Assembly (NCBI RefSeq): GCF_023955655.1
Contig: NZ_JAMXHT010000001.1
Location: 62,001-126,000, forward strand
Direction: 5' to 3'
From: Ralstonia soli
GTDB taxonomy: Bacteria; Pseudomonadota; Gammaproteobacteria; Burkholderiales; Burkholderiaceae
Length of the DNA stretch: 64,000 nt
In this document: positions 25,806-34,811 of the stretch, piece after piece
How the letters are laid out: each line of letters begins with the position of its first letter
How positions within the stretch are numbered: the stretch's first letter is position 1
Translations under genes and position numbers: made by a program
Notes under the pieces: generated by a model
Database searches by the model: none
What the model was told of the DNA's origin: nothing
Seen by the model: only the letters and a program-made list of their open reading frames with translations

Positions 25806-27013
25806 TGGGCGGTCCTCCACTGTTCGACGTATTGATCATCAATCCACCGGCAGAAATCCGCCAGAGGCTCCCGGACACGCTGAAAAGCCTTTGCGCTCAC
25901 CGAAGACTTCGAGATGTCAAATACCGTGGAAAAAGCGAGCGCACCGTTACTCAATACCGAGCTAGCTGGCACCTCAATCGAATGCAGCCAGTCGCCATAA
26001 GCACGCTGGACCCAGCCCCGAACAATTGGCGCCGAGGAAGAAACCCCGTAGTCCACCTTCGAAAGCAGCACTGAAATGAAGTCATACTGCTTCTCCTCTT
26101 CCATGGCCATGAAGTTTTGCGCCAAGTCAGAGAACAATCCCCAGAAGGACACCGAACTGACAAAGTCCAAGCTCTCCGGAACCAGCGGCATAACCATCGC
26201 ATCTGCAGCCATGAGTGCATTCAGCGTCAGATATGACAGCGAAGGAGCCGTGTCGATGACGATGTAGTCGTAGTGCTTACGCAGCGGTTCGAGCCCCTGA
26301 CGCAGGATGGACCAGAACTTGAAGTTGGGATTCTGTTTGACCATGCCCGGCAGGTGAAACTCGGCGGCAAAGAGCGACGTGTGCGCAGGGATAACGTCTA
26401 ATCCGTCCCAGTATGTGCTCTGGGCCACCGACAGCAGGCCACCTTCCATGTTCTGGTCGTAGATGTAGGGGAGGACTGTCTGATGTTCCTCCACCTCCTT
26501 CTCGGCGTACAGCCCGCACAGTTCAGAAAGAGACGCCTGTGGGTCCAAGTCGATGACGAGCACTTTTCGGCCACGCAGCGACAAACCTTGCGCAAGGCAC
26601 ATCGACGTGGTGGTCTTTGCCGAGCCGCCCTTGAAATTACTGACGAGCAGAATCTTGCCGTCACCTTCTCTTGCACCAGTCACCAGACCGGTCTGGTAAA
26701 TATCGGAAACTTGGTGCACCCAAGCCCGCGCTTCGGCAAGAGTAAATTCGCGGCTGCGTCCGGTACCGTGCACCTGCCCCGACGGCAATTCGCCCCCTTC
26801 GCGCGTTGCAAGGTAATTAACTTTGCTGCGGTCCAGGCCACACAGCTCTGCGATCTGAGAAGTGGTGAAGGTAGGGGGGTTCTTGCGCGGCCGAGGTGCA
26901 AGAATCTTCTTGCGCAGTTCGCCGGTGAGCTGACTCAACCTTTGTGAAAAGTCAGCAATTTCCGACAGGCTCACGCTTCGGTCAAGAACCGGCAGTTGGC
27001 TCGTCATTGTCAT
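25802..27013 (-). CDS. parA: ParA partition ATPase (type Ia)
   Basis: A 403-residue ParA with an N-terminal helix-turn-helix extension (T-T-S-Q-I-A-E-L-C-G-L-D-R-S-K-V-N-Y-L near residues 50-70), as in P1/F-type plasmid ParA. The deviant Walker A is S-N-F-K-G-G-S-A-K-T-T-T-S, Walker A' is V-L-V-I-D-L-D-P-Q-A-S-L-S, and Walker B is Y-I-V-I-D-T-A-P-S-L. ATG 27013 is chosen over an upstream non-ATG start because AAGGAAAG precedes it by 7 nt. The extension makes this ParA a likely autorepressor; the inverted repeat at 27080-27117 is the obvious operator. Confidence 0.93.
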   Translation of the reverse strand: MTMTSQLPVLDRSVSLSEIADFSQRLSQLTGELRKKILAPRPRKNPPTFTTSQIAELCGLDRSKVNYLATREGGELPSGQVHGTGRSREFTLAEARAWVHQVSDIYQTGLVTGAREGDGKILLVSNFKGGSAKTTTSMCLAQGLSLRGRKVLVIDLDPQASLSELCGLYAEKEVEEHQTVLPYIYDQNMEGGLLSVAQSTYWDGLDVIPAHTSLFAAEFHLPGMVKQNPNFKFWSILRQGLEPLRKHYDYIVIDTAPSLSYLTLNALMAADAMVMPLVPESLDFVSSVSFWGLFSDLAQNFMAMEEEKQYDFISVLLSKVDYGVSSSAPIVRGWVQRAYGDWLHSIEVPASSVLSNGALAFSTVFDISKSSVSAKAFQRVREPLADFCRWIDDQYVEQWRTAQ

Positions 27014-27079
27014 ATTGGTACTTTCCTTGAAAACGCGACGAGCCGTAGGATACAAGAGAAATGAAGGGCTGCTTCGATT

Positions 27080-27117
27080 TTCGACGCTTTTTCTCAGAAA
27101 CGAGACAAAGCGTCGAA
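27080..27117. promoter_or_regulatory. Inverted repeat upstream of parA, likely ParA operator
   Basis: TTCGACGCTTT (27080-27090) and its exact complement AAAGCGTCGAA (27107-27117) with a 16-nt spacer, 67-104 bp upstream of the parA ATG. Type Ia ParA proteins repress their own operon by binding such repeats; that this one is the site is inferred. Confidence 0.55.
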
Positions 27118-27366
27118 TTAAAGCTGCGTATCGACCTCCTCTCTAAACTTTGCCGAAAAATCGCCCATTCAGTTTGCGTCCACCCTACCTATCTCGTCTG
27201 CCCATGAGGCTCGCAATTACCAACTGCCCGTGCTGCGCCGGCGCCCTTCGGGATGTTTGGCTGCAGAAAGGAAACTAGCTCACGCGTTAACCGTTGTGCA
27301 TTTAAGACTACCGGCGAAGCTCAGCTCATTTGGCACGCATGCCCAAACAACACCTCCGCTGTAACC

Positions 27367-28066
27367 AAAAAAGCTCACCTCCGGCCTTCGCAATGGGAAG
27401 AACGCCGCCGCGCGTCACCAAAGAAGCTCACCTTAGAGTTCGCGACTTGGCCTGCAATGTCTTCGAATTCACGTGTCCCGGGGAGCAAAGGTGAGCCATT
27501 TTGGTAGCAGCCGTATTAGTGCGAAAGCCTGGAACCCTACTTGAACAGGAATCTCCGACTCGACTGGCTTAAAATGCTCTATTAATCACTCAAAGGTGAG
27601 CCTTTTTGTTGGCGTTCGCAACGCAGACAGGACTCGCCGGCGCAAGAACGTAGGGCCGGACCAAAAAAGCTCACCTAGCCACCAAAAAGGCTCACCTCAG
27701 GCGGCCCCAGCAGAACCACGCTGCCATATACCACCAAGGTTTCAGCGCTCAACGGCCCTTCCATACCAAAAAAGCTCACCTTTGCGAGGATGGGCGATCT
27801 GCTGAGCCAAACAAGCTCACCTCTGCTCCCGAGGAGGCTCACTTTCCCTACCAACGATACTCACCTCTGACCACCACAGAGGCTCACCTTTGTCACCAAA
27901 TGCTCTCACCTCCACAGGACTAACTCATTGATTTACTTGATCAACGGAACCCTCTTTGTTTGTCTGTCAGTTGGTTTTGCTCGGGGTTTACTTCAAAAAA
28001 CAAACAGACGAATCAACCGCTCACTCGCTCTCCAAAGGTGAGCTTTTTTGTTTTGACAACTCACCT
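27367..28066. repeat. Iteron array of the replication origin
   Basis: About 14 copies of a motif with consensus AAAAARGCTCACCT, at 27367, 27421, 27489 (reverse), 27594 (reverse), 27663, 27684, 27768, 27813, 27836 (weak), 27856, 27878, 27901 (weak), 28036 (reverse) and 28057. Spacing is irregular (20 to over 100 bp) and three copies are inverted. They lie between parA and repA, as in iteron-type origins, and are the expected binding sites of the initiator encoded next door. No clear DnaA box was found by eye. Confidence 0.85.
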
Positions 28067-28080
28067 CATCGTGCTAGATT
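28053..28080 (+). promoter_or_regulatory. Putative repA promoter overlapped by an iteron
   Basis: TTGACA at 28053-28058 and TAGATT at 28075-28080, 16 bp apart, upstream of the repA start at 28110. An iteron copy (CAACTCACCT, 28057-28066) lies between the boxes and another directly upstream at 28036-28050. Initiator binding here would repress repA, a common autoregulation scheme. Confidence 0.5.
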
Positions 28081-28109
28081 TCCGGACAATTTGAGCGCGG
28101 GAGACAACC

Positions 28110-29495
28110 ATGACAGAGAAGGGACAAGCGAGGGCAACCGCGCAGCAGTTGTCGCTTTCCCTGTTTGAGGACATGTTTGCTGTTGGCCAGACAATCGACA
28201 AAGCAGCTCGCGACGTTGGCTTCCAACGCAACAACGTTTTCATCGACATCGTCGATCTTGGGGTCACTGCTCGCCGGCTTGTAGATGCCGCCCACTTCAT
28301 CGTCTCGCAAACAGAGGGCTCCCCGCAGTTCTATGACGTTGAACTGTCTTACTTCAAGTGGCTCATGCGCTATGACAGTAACAACCATCGTCATCTCAAA
28401 GGGCTTTTCACTGAAGCGCAAAAAGCACTGATTCAGGTCTCGGCAACACCAGCAGGGCAAGAGCCGTCGGACGACGACTCGTGGGTGTCAGTACACCTCT
28501 TACACACGGTTGCGTTCGCACCTGGCCGTGTACGCTTCGACGTACCGTCGCAGTTGCTCCCTCATATCAAGGACCCAGCGAAATCGCACTGGCTGAGCCT
28601 GCGTATCACCGCAAATTTCACGCAGGCCTATGCTCGAGCCATCTACGACCACGTTCTTCCGTACGTCGAGGAAGGAGCGACGCCTTGGATTCCGCTGGAC
28701 ACCATTCGCTATTGGCCTGGCAAGCTTTCGTCGGCTAGTGCTGAGTTCAAGTATTTCAAGCGGGACTCATTTGAGCCAGCCATTCGCCAGATCAACGAAC
28801 TGTCTGACATCGAGTTGGAGTACGAGACCGCGCGGGAAGCGCTGACGAAGAAGATTAACCGCATCCGCTTCCGGATCAAGCGCAAGGAAGGTGCGGAATC
28901 CGTGGTCGCCAACCTACTTGGTGCACAGGAGTTGTATCTCGCGCTGAAGAACGAGTTCGGCTTTACCACCCGTCAATTTGACACTGTCGCCGCCAACCGT
29001 GCGACGTGGACTGACGAGCGCATTCTTCAAGCCATCGAATACACGCGCCATCGCCTCAAGCAAGGGAAGGTCACGCAAAACCCGGGCGGCTACCTAATGA
29101 AGGCCTTGAAGGACAACTGGCGCATCCCGGATGCCGAACTTCAAATGATGGCCGTCCTTGAGGAAAAGCGCTCTAAGGACAATATCAACACCGAGTCACA
29201 AGCGCTCGTTGCGAAGTCGCACGCAGCACGCGAAGTAGCCATGCAGAATCAGATGGCAGAAGAAGTGCGGCAGGGCAGGGAGGCATTCGAGCGCGCTGAC
29301 ACTAAGACGCGCAAAGACTTGGTTCGCTCCTTCCAAAGTTCGCAAGCGGGAAAGCTTACGCTGCGTCGGCTGCGGATGGACGGCCGCGTTCTTATGGAAA
29401 CGGATATTCTGGCGCAAGCCGACTTGGCGTGGGCATTCGGCCTCTTTGCTTTTAGCAAGTTGAAGGAGAGGATCCGCGCAGAAGGACAACCGTAA
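28110..29495 (+). CDS. repA: Replication initiator protein RepA (iteron-binding)
   Basis: A 461-residue plasmid/chromid initiator. The order, two winged-helix-like halves (about 20-130 and 140-290) followed by a charged C-terminal tail, and the text W-L-S-L-R-I-T-A-N-F-T-Q-A-Y-A-R-A-I-Y-D and R-F-R-I-K-R-K resemble the Rep_3/RepB type seen on Burkholderiaceae secondary replicons; family placement is by general likeness. It starts at the end of an iteron array that includes its own promoter. It should melt the adjacent origin and load the helicase. The tail beyond residue 300 is longer than in small-plasmid Rep proteins. Confidence 0.85.
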   Translation: MTEKGQARATAQQLSLSLFEDMFAVGQTIDKAARDVGFQRNNVFIDIVDLGVTARRLVDAAHFIVSQTEGSPQFYDVELSYFKWLMRYDSNNHRHLKGLFTEAQKALIQVSATPAGQEPSDDDSWVSVHLLHTVAFAPGRVRFDVPSQLLPHIKDPAKSHWLSLRITANFTQAYARAIYDHVLPYVEEGATPWIPLDTIRYWPGKLSSASAEFKYFKRDSFEPAIRQINELSDIELEYETAREALTKKINRIRFRIKRKEGAESVVANLLGAQELYLALKNEFGFTTRQFDTVAANRATWTDERILQAIEYTRHRLKQGKVTQNPGGYLMKALKDNWRIPDAELQMMAVLEEKRSKDNINTESQALVAKSHAAREVAMQNQMAEEVRQGREAFERADTKTRKDLVRSFQSSQAGKLTLRRLRMDGRVLMETDILAQADLAWAFGLFAFSKLKERIRAEGQP

Positions 29496-29709
29496 TGAGC
29501 GGAACGCCCGCTCGACTGTCCGGCGGATCGTCCTGAGGCTTACAGCTATCGAGCAGTTTGTGCCCGCAAGTCGGGCAACCGCCCATACAGAACGAGAACA
29601 CATTTGCCTTCGCGCCAGAAGGGCAGGCCGATTAGGGAGCGCCGCTCGCTACAATGAGGTCGGCGCTATACGCGGCTCGTATGCGCTCGCGAATCAGACA
29701 GGGGAACGA

Positions 29710-30084
29710 ATGACTACGGCGCGCGCTGGTACACGTGAGGAGGCGCTGCGGCTGCTGAACACGAACGAAGTCGCAGTGGTGGAGTTGGATTACGAAGCCG
29801 GCTGGCAGGATGCCGTCGAACTGGGGCGCTTAGGCCAGAAAGCAGGGATTCGCGTGAAGTTTCGCAGCCAGGAGCACGTCGCCGTCCAGTCGCTGGACGC
29901 GTTGAATGCTGGACTTTCACGCCCCAAGCTGACGTTTCGGCAGCGGAACCTCTACTGCCAATTCGATCTTGATGCGTTGCCGGCAGGAGAGCTGGATAGA
30001 CTCGAGGCCAAGGCCGCGACATTGGGGGACTACATTCTCTCGGGCTATCTGATGCAGGATGCCGATGCCCGTTGGGATCGATAA
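29710..30084 (+). CDS. Hypothetical replicon-associated protein
   Basis: A 124-residue acidic soluble protein from ATG 29710, preceded by GGGGAACGA. I recognise no family. It has an alpha/beta-like composition (V-A-V-V-E-L-D-Y-E-A-G-W-Q-D-A-V-E-L-G) and no signal or membrane segment. It lies 214 bp after repA in the same direction and converges on the gene at 30335. A role in copy control or maintenance is possible but unsupported. Confidence 0.7.
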   Translation: MTTARAGTREEALRLLNTNEVAVVELDYEAGWQDAVELGRLGQKAGIRVKFRSQEHVAVQSLDALNAGLSRPKLTFRQRNLYCQFDLDALPAGELDRLEAKAATLGDYILSGYLMQDADARWDR

Positions 30085-30207
30085 GGGCAGCGCGAGTGTA
30101 TTGTCTTGCTGTGTTTGTTCCCACCACACGCAAGTCGACACGATGAGTCGGCTAGAGGGACTGAAGTTGCACGGATGGATCGCAATTTCGGGCAAAATTT
30201 CCGCTAC

Positions 30208-30295
30208 CTCCTAAGGAAATCAATACCTTAGGAGCGTTTCGCTCTCTCCGCAGGAGAGTGGAATCGCTCGAAGAGTTCCCCTTAGGATGGGAACT
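30208..30295. other. Three consecutive stem-loops
   Basis: In the 250-bp convergent gap: CTCCTAAGG (30208-30216) with CCTTAGGAG (30226-30234); CTCTCC (30244-30249) with GGAGAG (30253-30258); AGTTCCC (30274-30280) with GGGAACT (30289-30295). All stems are perfect. No T tract follows, so these are not ordinary terminators. A structured RNA or protein site is possible. Confidence 0.5.
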
Positions 30296-30334
30296 GGCCG
30301 AGCTGGAGCGGCCGGCAGCCTGGTTGGCACCCTC

Positions 30335-31198
30335 CTATTGGTATCGGTCGCGCTTTTCCCGAAAGCGCGCTAGGGCTTCCTGATGTTCGGCTGATTGCAG
30401 GTCGTACTTCTTCCCCCAGCGTTGCGCGCTGTCTTGCTGGTCTCGGCCCGCACCGGATGCCGGTGCTGCAGAAGGAGGCGTCTCGGATTGAGAAACATGG
30501 GGCTTGGGGGACAACCTGGAGAACCAGCTACCAGTGCCGGCCGGCCGATCCGATTCGCATCGCTGGCCGAGCGCTGCCTCACCAGTGAACGCTAAGACGG
30601 TATCTGATGCGGTGCTTGGAGCTTCCGTCTCAGTTCCGTCGGCGAATGCATGGCCAACTCGATTTCCAGTATGAGTGGTGGACACCACTTCAGTTTGAGG
30701 AGTGACGCTGGCCGTGAGCGCGGGCGGCTGTCCTTCAGATTGCGGCGCGGGCACGTCCAGCCTGGAAAAGTGCCAAGCGAGATTTTCCGGCGTGATGGAT
30801 ATACCGAAGTGTTGGTTCAGGTGATCAGCAATCATTCCGAAGCTAGCCCTACCGCGACGGAGCTCCACAATAACTTGCGTCAAGCCTCCTAGCAGCGTGC
30901 TGAGGGACTGGCTTGGATGCGAGTCGAAGGTTTGGGGCAAATCACTGAGAGAGCGGACTGGCGGGAGGGGGGGTGTCACACGCCCGCGCGTCGCCTCGAT
31001 CCGTTTGTAATATTTGGCCACCGCCTGACGGGACACTTCCAGTCCGGCTTGCTGTTTTAGGTGGTCGACGATCAGCCCAAAACTCGCGCCAGCTTGTCGG
31101 AGTTCGGTAATGGTTCGCGCGAAGGGGGATAGCTTGCAGCGACGCGCGTTGTCGGGCAGGAAAGCGAGGACTTGGTACAGATCCGTGCTGCTGTCCAT
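30335..31198 (-). CDS. Protein with tandem duplicated helix-turn-helix-like domain
   Basis: A 287-residue protein of unknown function. Residues about 24-68 (L-S-P-F-A-R-T-I-T-E-L-R-Q-A-G-A-S-F-G-L) and about 99-146 (L-T-Q-V-I-V-E-L-R-R-G-R-A-S-F-G-M-I) are two copies of the same module. Each continues as I-V/A-D-H-L-K/N-Q, a recognition-helix-like part, and a closing aromatic/basic segment. A Ser/Pro/Thr-rich disordered linker and a charged tail (E-A-L-A-R-F-R-E-K-R-D-R-Y) follow. The layout suggests binding of direct repeats. Four repeat copies lie just upstream at 31377-31670. Confidence 0.7.
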   Translation of the reverse strand: MDSSTDLYQVLAFLPDNARRCKLSPFARTITELRQAGASFGLIVDHLKQQAGLEVSRQAVAKYYKRIEATRGRVTPPLPPVRSLSDLPQTFDSHPSQSLSTLLGGLTQVIVELRRGRASFGMIADHLNQHFGISITPENLAWHFSRLDVPAPQSEGQPPALTASVTPQTEVVSTTHTGNRVGHAFADGTETEAPSTASDTVLAFTGEAALGQRCESDRPAGTGSWFSRLSPKPHVSQSETPPSAAPASGAGRDQQDSAQRWGKKYDLQSAEHQEALARFREKRDRYQ

Positions 31199-31376
31199 TC
31201 GAGGGCTCCTTCAGTCTAGCGGCTGTCGAACAGTTGGTCAGGTTGATAGGTGTGTTGCGCGTCGATTGTTCAACAAGATTTGGGCTGGGACGGCGGGGAA
31301 TATTGAAGCGCGCGCAGTGATATTCCAAGGAACGAGGTGCTATTGACCGGTTAATGACAGCGTAATGTCACCTTAC

Positions 31377-31670
31377 TGACAACGTAACCAAAGTTTGGAA
31401 ACTGGAAGGATTCGGAGCGTCACTGTGATGAAAACACAACCAAAGGCGACTCTTTGGAGCCATGAAGGCGGCATCCTCGGTACGGCCAATTGTTCCGAGG
31501 TGCACAAACGGTGGGGTTGACCGGTCCCTTATGCGGCGTCAGTGCATTGACAACGGAACGTCAACATAGCCAAAAGCGGAGTCGCCGCAATGGCTACGCA
31601 ACGACAACGTAACCGAAGGCGCGCAACGGAATAGAAGCGGAACGTCAACTCAATGACAACATAGTCAAAG
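31377..31670. repeat. Second family of iteron-like repeats
   Basis: Copies near consensus TGACAACRTARCCAAAG at 31377-31393, 31560-31576, 31602-31618 and 31654-31670, with a shorter related piece at 31548-31560 and a TGACA/TGTCA pair at 31355-31370. All read in the same direction. Unrelated to the origin iterons. They lie upstream of the minus-strand gene at 30335-31198. Confidence 0.6.
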
Positions 31671-32745
31671 TTGGCGGATGGGGATCTCGATTCAATGAGT
31701 CGTCGTTTTTTCGGGCGCAACAATGCGACGCCTACCTCTTAGGGACGAGCGCGTATTAGCTCTGGAATCTTTGACGTTGTTCGACGCAGGCGGTCCTTGA
31801 TGATGTGAGTGAAGTGCATTGCGGTATTTGACGTGCCGACGCTCAAGAAATTGAGGTGCTCCTCTTGCGGCTGTATGTGATGTCGTGCTTTACTTGGCCA
31901 TCGTCTGCACCTTGCAGGCGATACGGTTTAAGGAGCCACCCAAGTGGCATGAGCTGGACCTCGACTCGCATCGAGACAGCATTCAATCAAAGAGGCGTCG
32001 CACACCCTCTTTGCATCTTTCCCGTAGTCCAACGCGCGCACGCGCGTTTTTTTACGGATACGGCGGACGGAAACACATTGGAACACTGAGGGGAGGCAAA
32101 CGCCAATCCTAGTGCGGCTGCGCGGGTGATTCCAAAGTTATTCGCCAACACATCACGAAAGTTCGAACGGGCTTTCTGACCATCGCAAAAGAGGCTTTTG
32201 CCGTCTTCGGACGGGCTATGACTGGCGTCGCGTAGGTGACGGGTCATAGAGGGCTCCGCCTGCTAAGGCAGGACTTCAAGCACAACAGATAAGCGCGCTA
32301 TCTGAGAACCCCCGGCTATGGAGGCTGGAGGGAGCGCGTCGAATGGTCCCGCGTTATGGGCCGGCGCCAGTCTACGGACGAGGCAACCCACTAACCGTAA
32401 GGCGTGGGGCGTTGGGTGTTGTTGTACCAGTGGTGCTGGAGCCACTCACGCAATCGCACGTTTTCAAGGACGCCCACTCCAGGGCCAGAACCACTAGCAG
32501 ATGTACCGGGCAGCCGGCTCGGGGCGCACCAGTAGATGGCGCCAGTGTTCATGGCGAGATGGGCATACAGGCACAGGCACAGGCATAGGCATAGGCGTGA
32601 GTGGCAAGCGCGCCGAGTGATAGGCATCGATCCGCGTCAGGGATGCGGGCTATCTACAAAGACGCAATGATGGCCAACCTTCGTCTACAGACTCACAAAA
32701 AACTCTACTTTTTTGTGGTTTGCAAGGGGAGGTGTCTACGCCGGC
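31671..32745. other. Gene-poor stretch with a short tandem repeat
   Basis: No gene I can support. A minus-strand frame at 31987-32247 (86 residues) is protein-like in part but unrecognised. An imperfect 6-bp repeat ACAGGC/ATAGGC (about 5 units) lies near 32571-32597. Four TCTAC pentamers sit at 32653, 32684, 32703 and 32734, before the fic stop. Confidence 0.4.
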
Positions 32746-34275
32746 TCAGGCTCGTGCGCGTCCGTCGATGTATTCGGCGAAGTGCTCATTCACGGTCGCC
32801 TCGATGCGTGCAATCTCATCGGATGTGAGTCGTTCCACCAGCCTCCGCTTGTTCTTGGACAGCACGCCATTGCCCTGCACGATGACGTCAATGAGTGTGT
32901 TGAGCGCTGATTGACGCATATCGAGCCAGCTCTCGAGGTCGCGCACTGTGGCGTCGTGTGCGCGTAGGTACTCGACCTCCGTCTGCAGGTCCTCCTCGAC
33001 GCAGGCCTTGCAGCATTCGAGGATAAATTCGCAGATATCGGTGGCGTCAAAGTACGCGTAGAGCCACTTAGGTTGCGGGGTGCGCACGTGGATGGTGCCG
33101 CTCTCGGCATCAAGCGCATACTCAAGGACGTCAGTCCGGGGGCGGGAGTAGGTCTTGAGCAGAGCGGAATAGCGCTCAAGCTGTTTGAGCATGCGTGCCG
33201 ATAACGGTAGGACTACGCCCGCCGGCGTGAACCCGGCTTGCCGCAGGATGTGGTGTAGCAGGAATCGATGCAGTCGCCCGTTGCCATCCAGGAACGGGTG
33301 GACGAAAACGAAGCCAAACGAGGCACAGGACGCCGCCAGTACCGCGTCAAAACCCTCGGTCGCGAGGTTGGCCACTTGCGCGATACCTCGCATCATCCCC
33401 TCCACCAAGGCGGGTGGTGGCGGAATGTAGTCGGCTACGTTGCGTAGTCGACCAGGCCGGGAAAGCCAGTTTTGAGAGTCACGGAATTGTTGCTCGGCCA
33501 TCAACGGACTGACGATTTGGTTCTGCCAATCGCACAGTTGTTGCTCGGTGAGCTCGCCCGGCTCCCCAGCCTGTTCAAGCAAGCGCCGGAAACGGGCCGC
33601 GCGATTGTTGTCCGGAATCTCGTCCTCGATGGTGTATGTAGACTGTGTTTCCGAGAGGTACAGGTAGTCCACCGCGCGCGATAGCATTTCCGGCTCGATC
33701 GCATTCACGGCGTCGGTGACCTTGCCGGCGAGGCCTTCAGCCAGCAGGGCGTTGAGTCGAGGCGTGCGGCGAATTAGCGGACAGAACCACGTCTCGCCGA
33801 TGAGGTTGTTGATGACGCCGAATTTCGTGTCCGATCGGCCCGGGCCGATCACATATTCGTCCGGGTTGAGCAGCGGCACGCGCGGCGCACCTGGGGGCAG
33901 CCGATATTCGAACGTGCACCCCGTAAGCCACTCAGCGAGGTGGGCCGCGATCCGCGCATACTTCGACGAAGGCTTATCTGCCAGCCAAACCTGAATGGTG
34001 TCGAGTACTTCCTGGTGCTCACATAGCGCTCCGAGCACCGTCAGGTTGAGGCGCTCACGCTTGAGCGCGAATGTCAGCTGACCAACAAGAGAATCTGTGT
34101 CCTGAATGCGCGCGAGCGGCAACTCAATGAACTCGTCACCTTCCGGACTGACTGACCGCGTTTCGATGGCCCGTTCTACGGCTGAGTACACACAGCGCAG
34201 TGGTGGCACGCGAAGCCCATAGCGCCTGACGAGCGCTTCATAGCCAAGGTAGGTGCGATGTGCTGTTCCAATCAT
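32746..34275 (-). CDS. Fic domain protein (AMPylator or related transferase)
   Basis: A 509-residue Fic protein. The catalytic motif H-P-F-L-D-G-N-G-R-L-H-R is complete near residue 325, so the His and the phosphate-binding G-N-G-R are intact. About 110 residues upstream S-T-Y-T-I-E-D-E resembles the inhibitory S/T-x-x-x-E-G/N helix of class II Fic proteins, which blocks the ATP site. A Fic N-domain precedes and a winged-helix-like C-terminus follows (V-E-R-L-T-S-D-E-I-A-R-I-E-A-T-V). The family transfers AMP from ATP to target proteins. No antitoxin gene is adjacent, in line with built-in inhibition. Confidence 0.9.
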   Translation of the reverse strand: MIGTAHRTYLGYEALVRRYGLRVPPLRCVYSAVERAIETRSVSPEGDEFIELPLARIQDTDSLVGQLTFALKRERLNLTVLGALCEHQEVLDTIQVWLADKPSSKYARIAAHLAEWLTGCTFEYRLPPGAPRVPLLNPDEYVIGPGRSDTKFGVINNLIGETWFCPLIRRTPRLNALLAEGLAGKVTDAVNAIEPEMLSRAVDYLYLSETQSTYTIEDEIPDNNRAARFRRLLEQAGEPGELTEQQLCDWQNQIVSPLMAEQQFRDSQNWLSRPGRLRNVADYIPPPPALVEGMMRGIAQVANLATEGFDAVLAASCASFGFVFVHPFLDGNGRLHRFLLHHILRQAGFTPAGVVLPLSARMLKQLERYSALLKTYSRPRTDVLEYALDAESGTIHVRTPQPKWLYAYFDATDICEFILECCKACVEEDLQTEVEYLRAHDATVRDLESWLDMRQSALNTLIDVIVQGNGVLSKNKRRLVERLTSDEIARIEATVNEHFAEYIDGRARA

Positions 34276-34811
34276 CTATAGCTGGCCCGTTCGACGGACA
34301 AAACGTCTACTGAATTTATAAAATATCTATTCCACAGCTCAATCTACAGAAAATATCTACACTGGACAACCTGGGCGAGGCGTTGTCCGACGAGGGGTGG
34401 AGTGGAGCACTCTTTTTTTGTGGGGAAGGTCCATACACGTTAACTACGTTTTGTGTGACGGTACCGGGCACTACAAGTCGCGGTTAAGTACGACTAGACG
34501 GGCACTCCCGGGGACAAGGCGCTTTTCGTTGTCAGTTATGAAAGCTGAATGCCCGAATGGCTGTTCAAGAGTAAGGGTGGTTGAGCACAGCATTTTTGCT
34601 CCAGGACCGCCCCAAAATCCGCGACGAGGCCTTCAGTTGCACAGCGGGATTTGATCGCGCCTCCGTGTCAATATCCTCTCCATAAAATTCCCGACGATCC
34701 CCTTTGTTTGTACTTGCGTGCCCGCCGGACACTGCGACCGTGTCGCGTCGCCCAACAGGGCGCGGATTTGAATCGCGGTCGGCGCGGCAATTTCACGTGC
34801 GGCGGCACCGT
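34276..34811. promoter_or_regulatory. Upstream region of fic with spaced repeats
   Basis: 536 bp without a recognised gene. The first 100 bp are AT-rich and hold AAATATCTA at 34321-34329 and 34351-34359 (30 bp apart), plus TCTAC at 34306 and 34343. These lie where the fic promoter should be. The rest shows nothing. Confidence 0.4.

Noticed and set aside
27367-28066. Possible CRISPR array because of many similar short repeats.
   Set aside because: Repeats are only 8-14 bp, irregularly spaced and in both directions; next to repA they are iterons.
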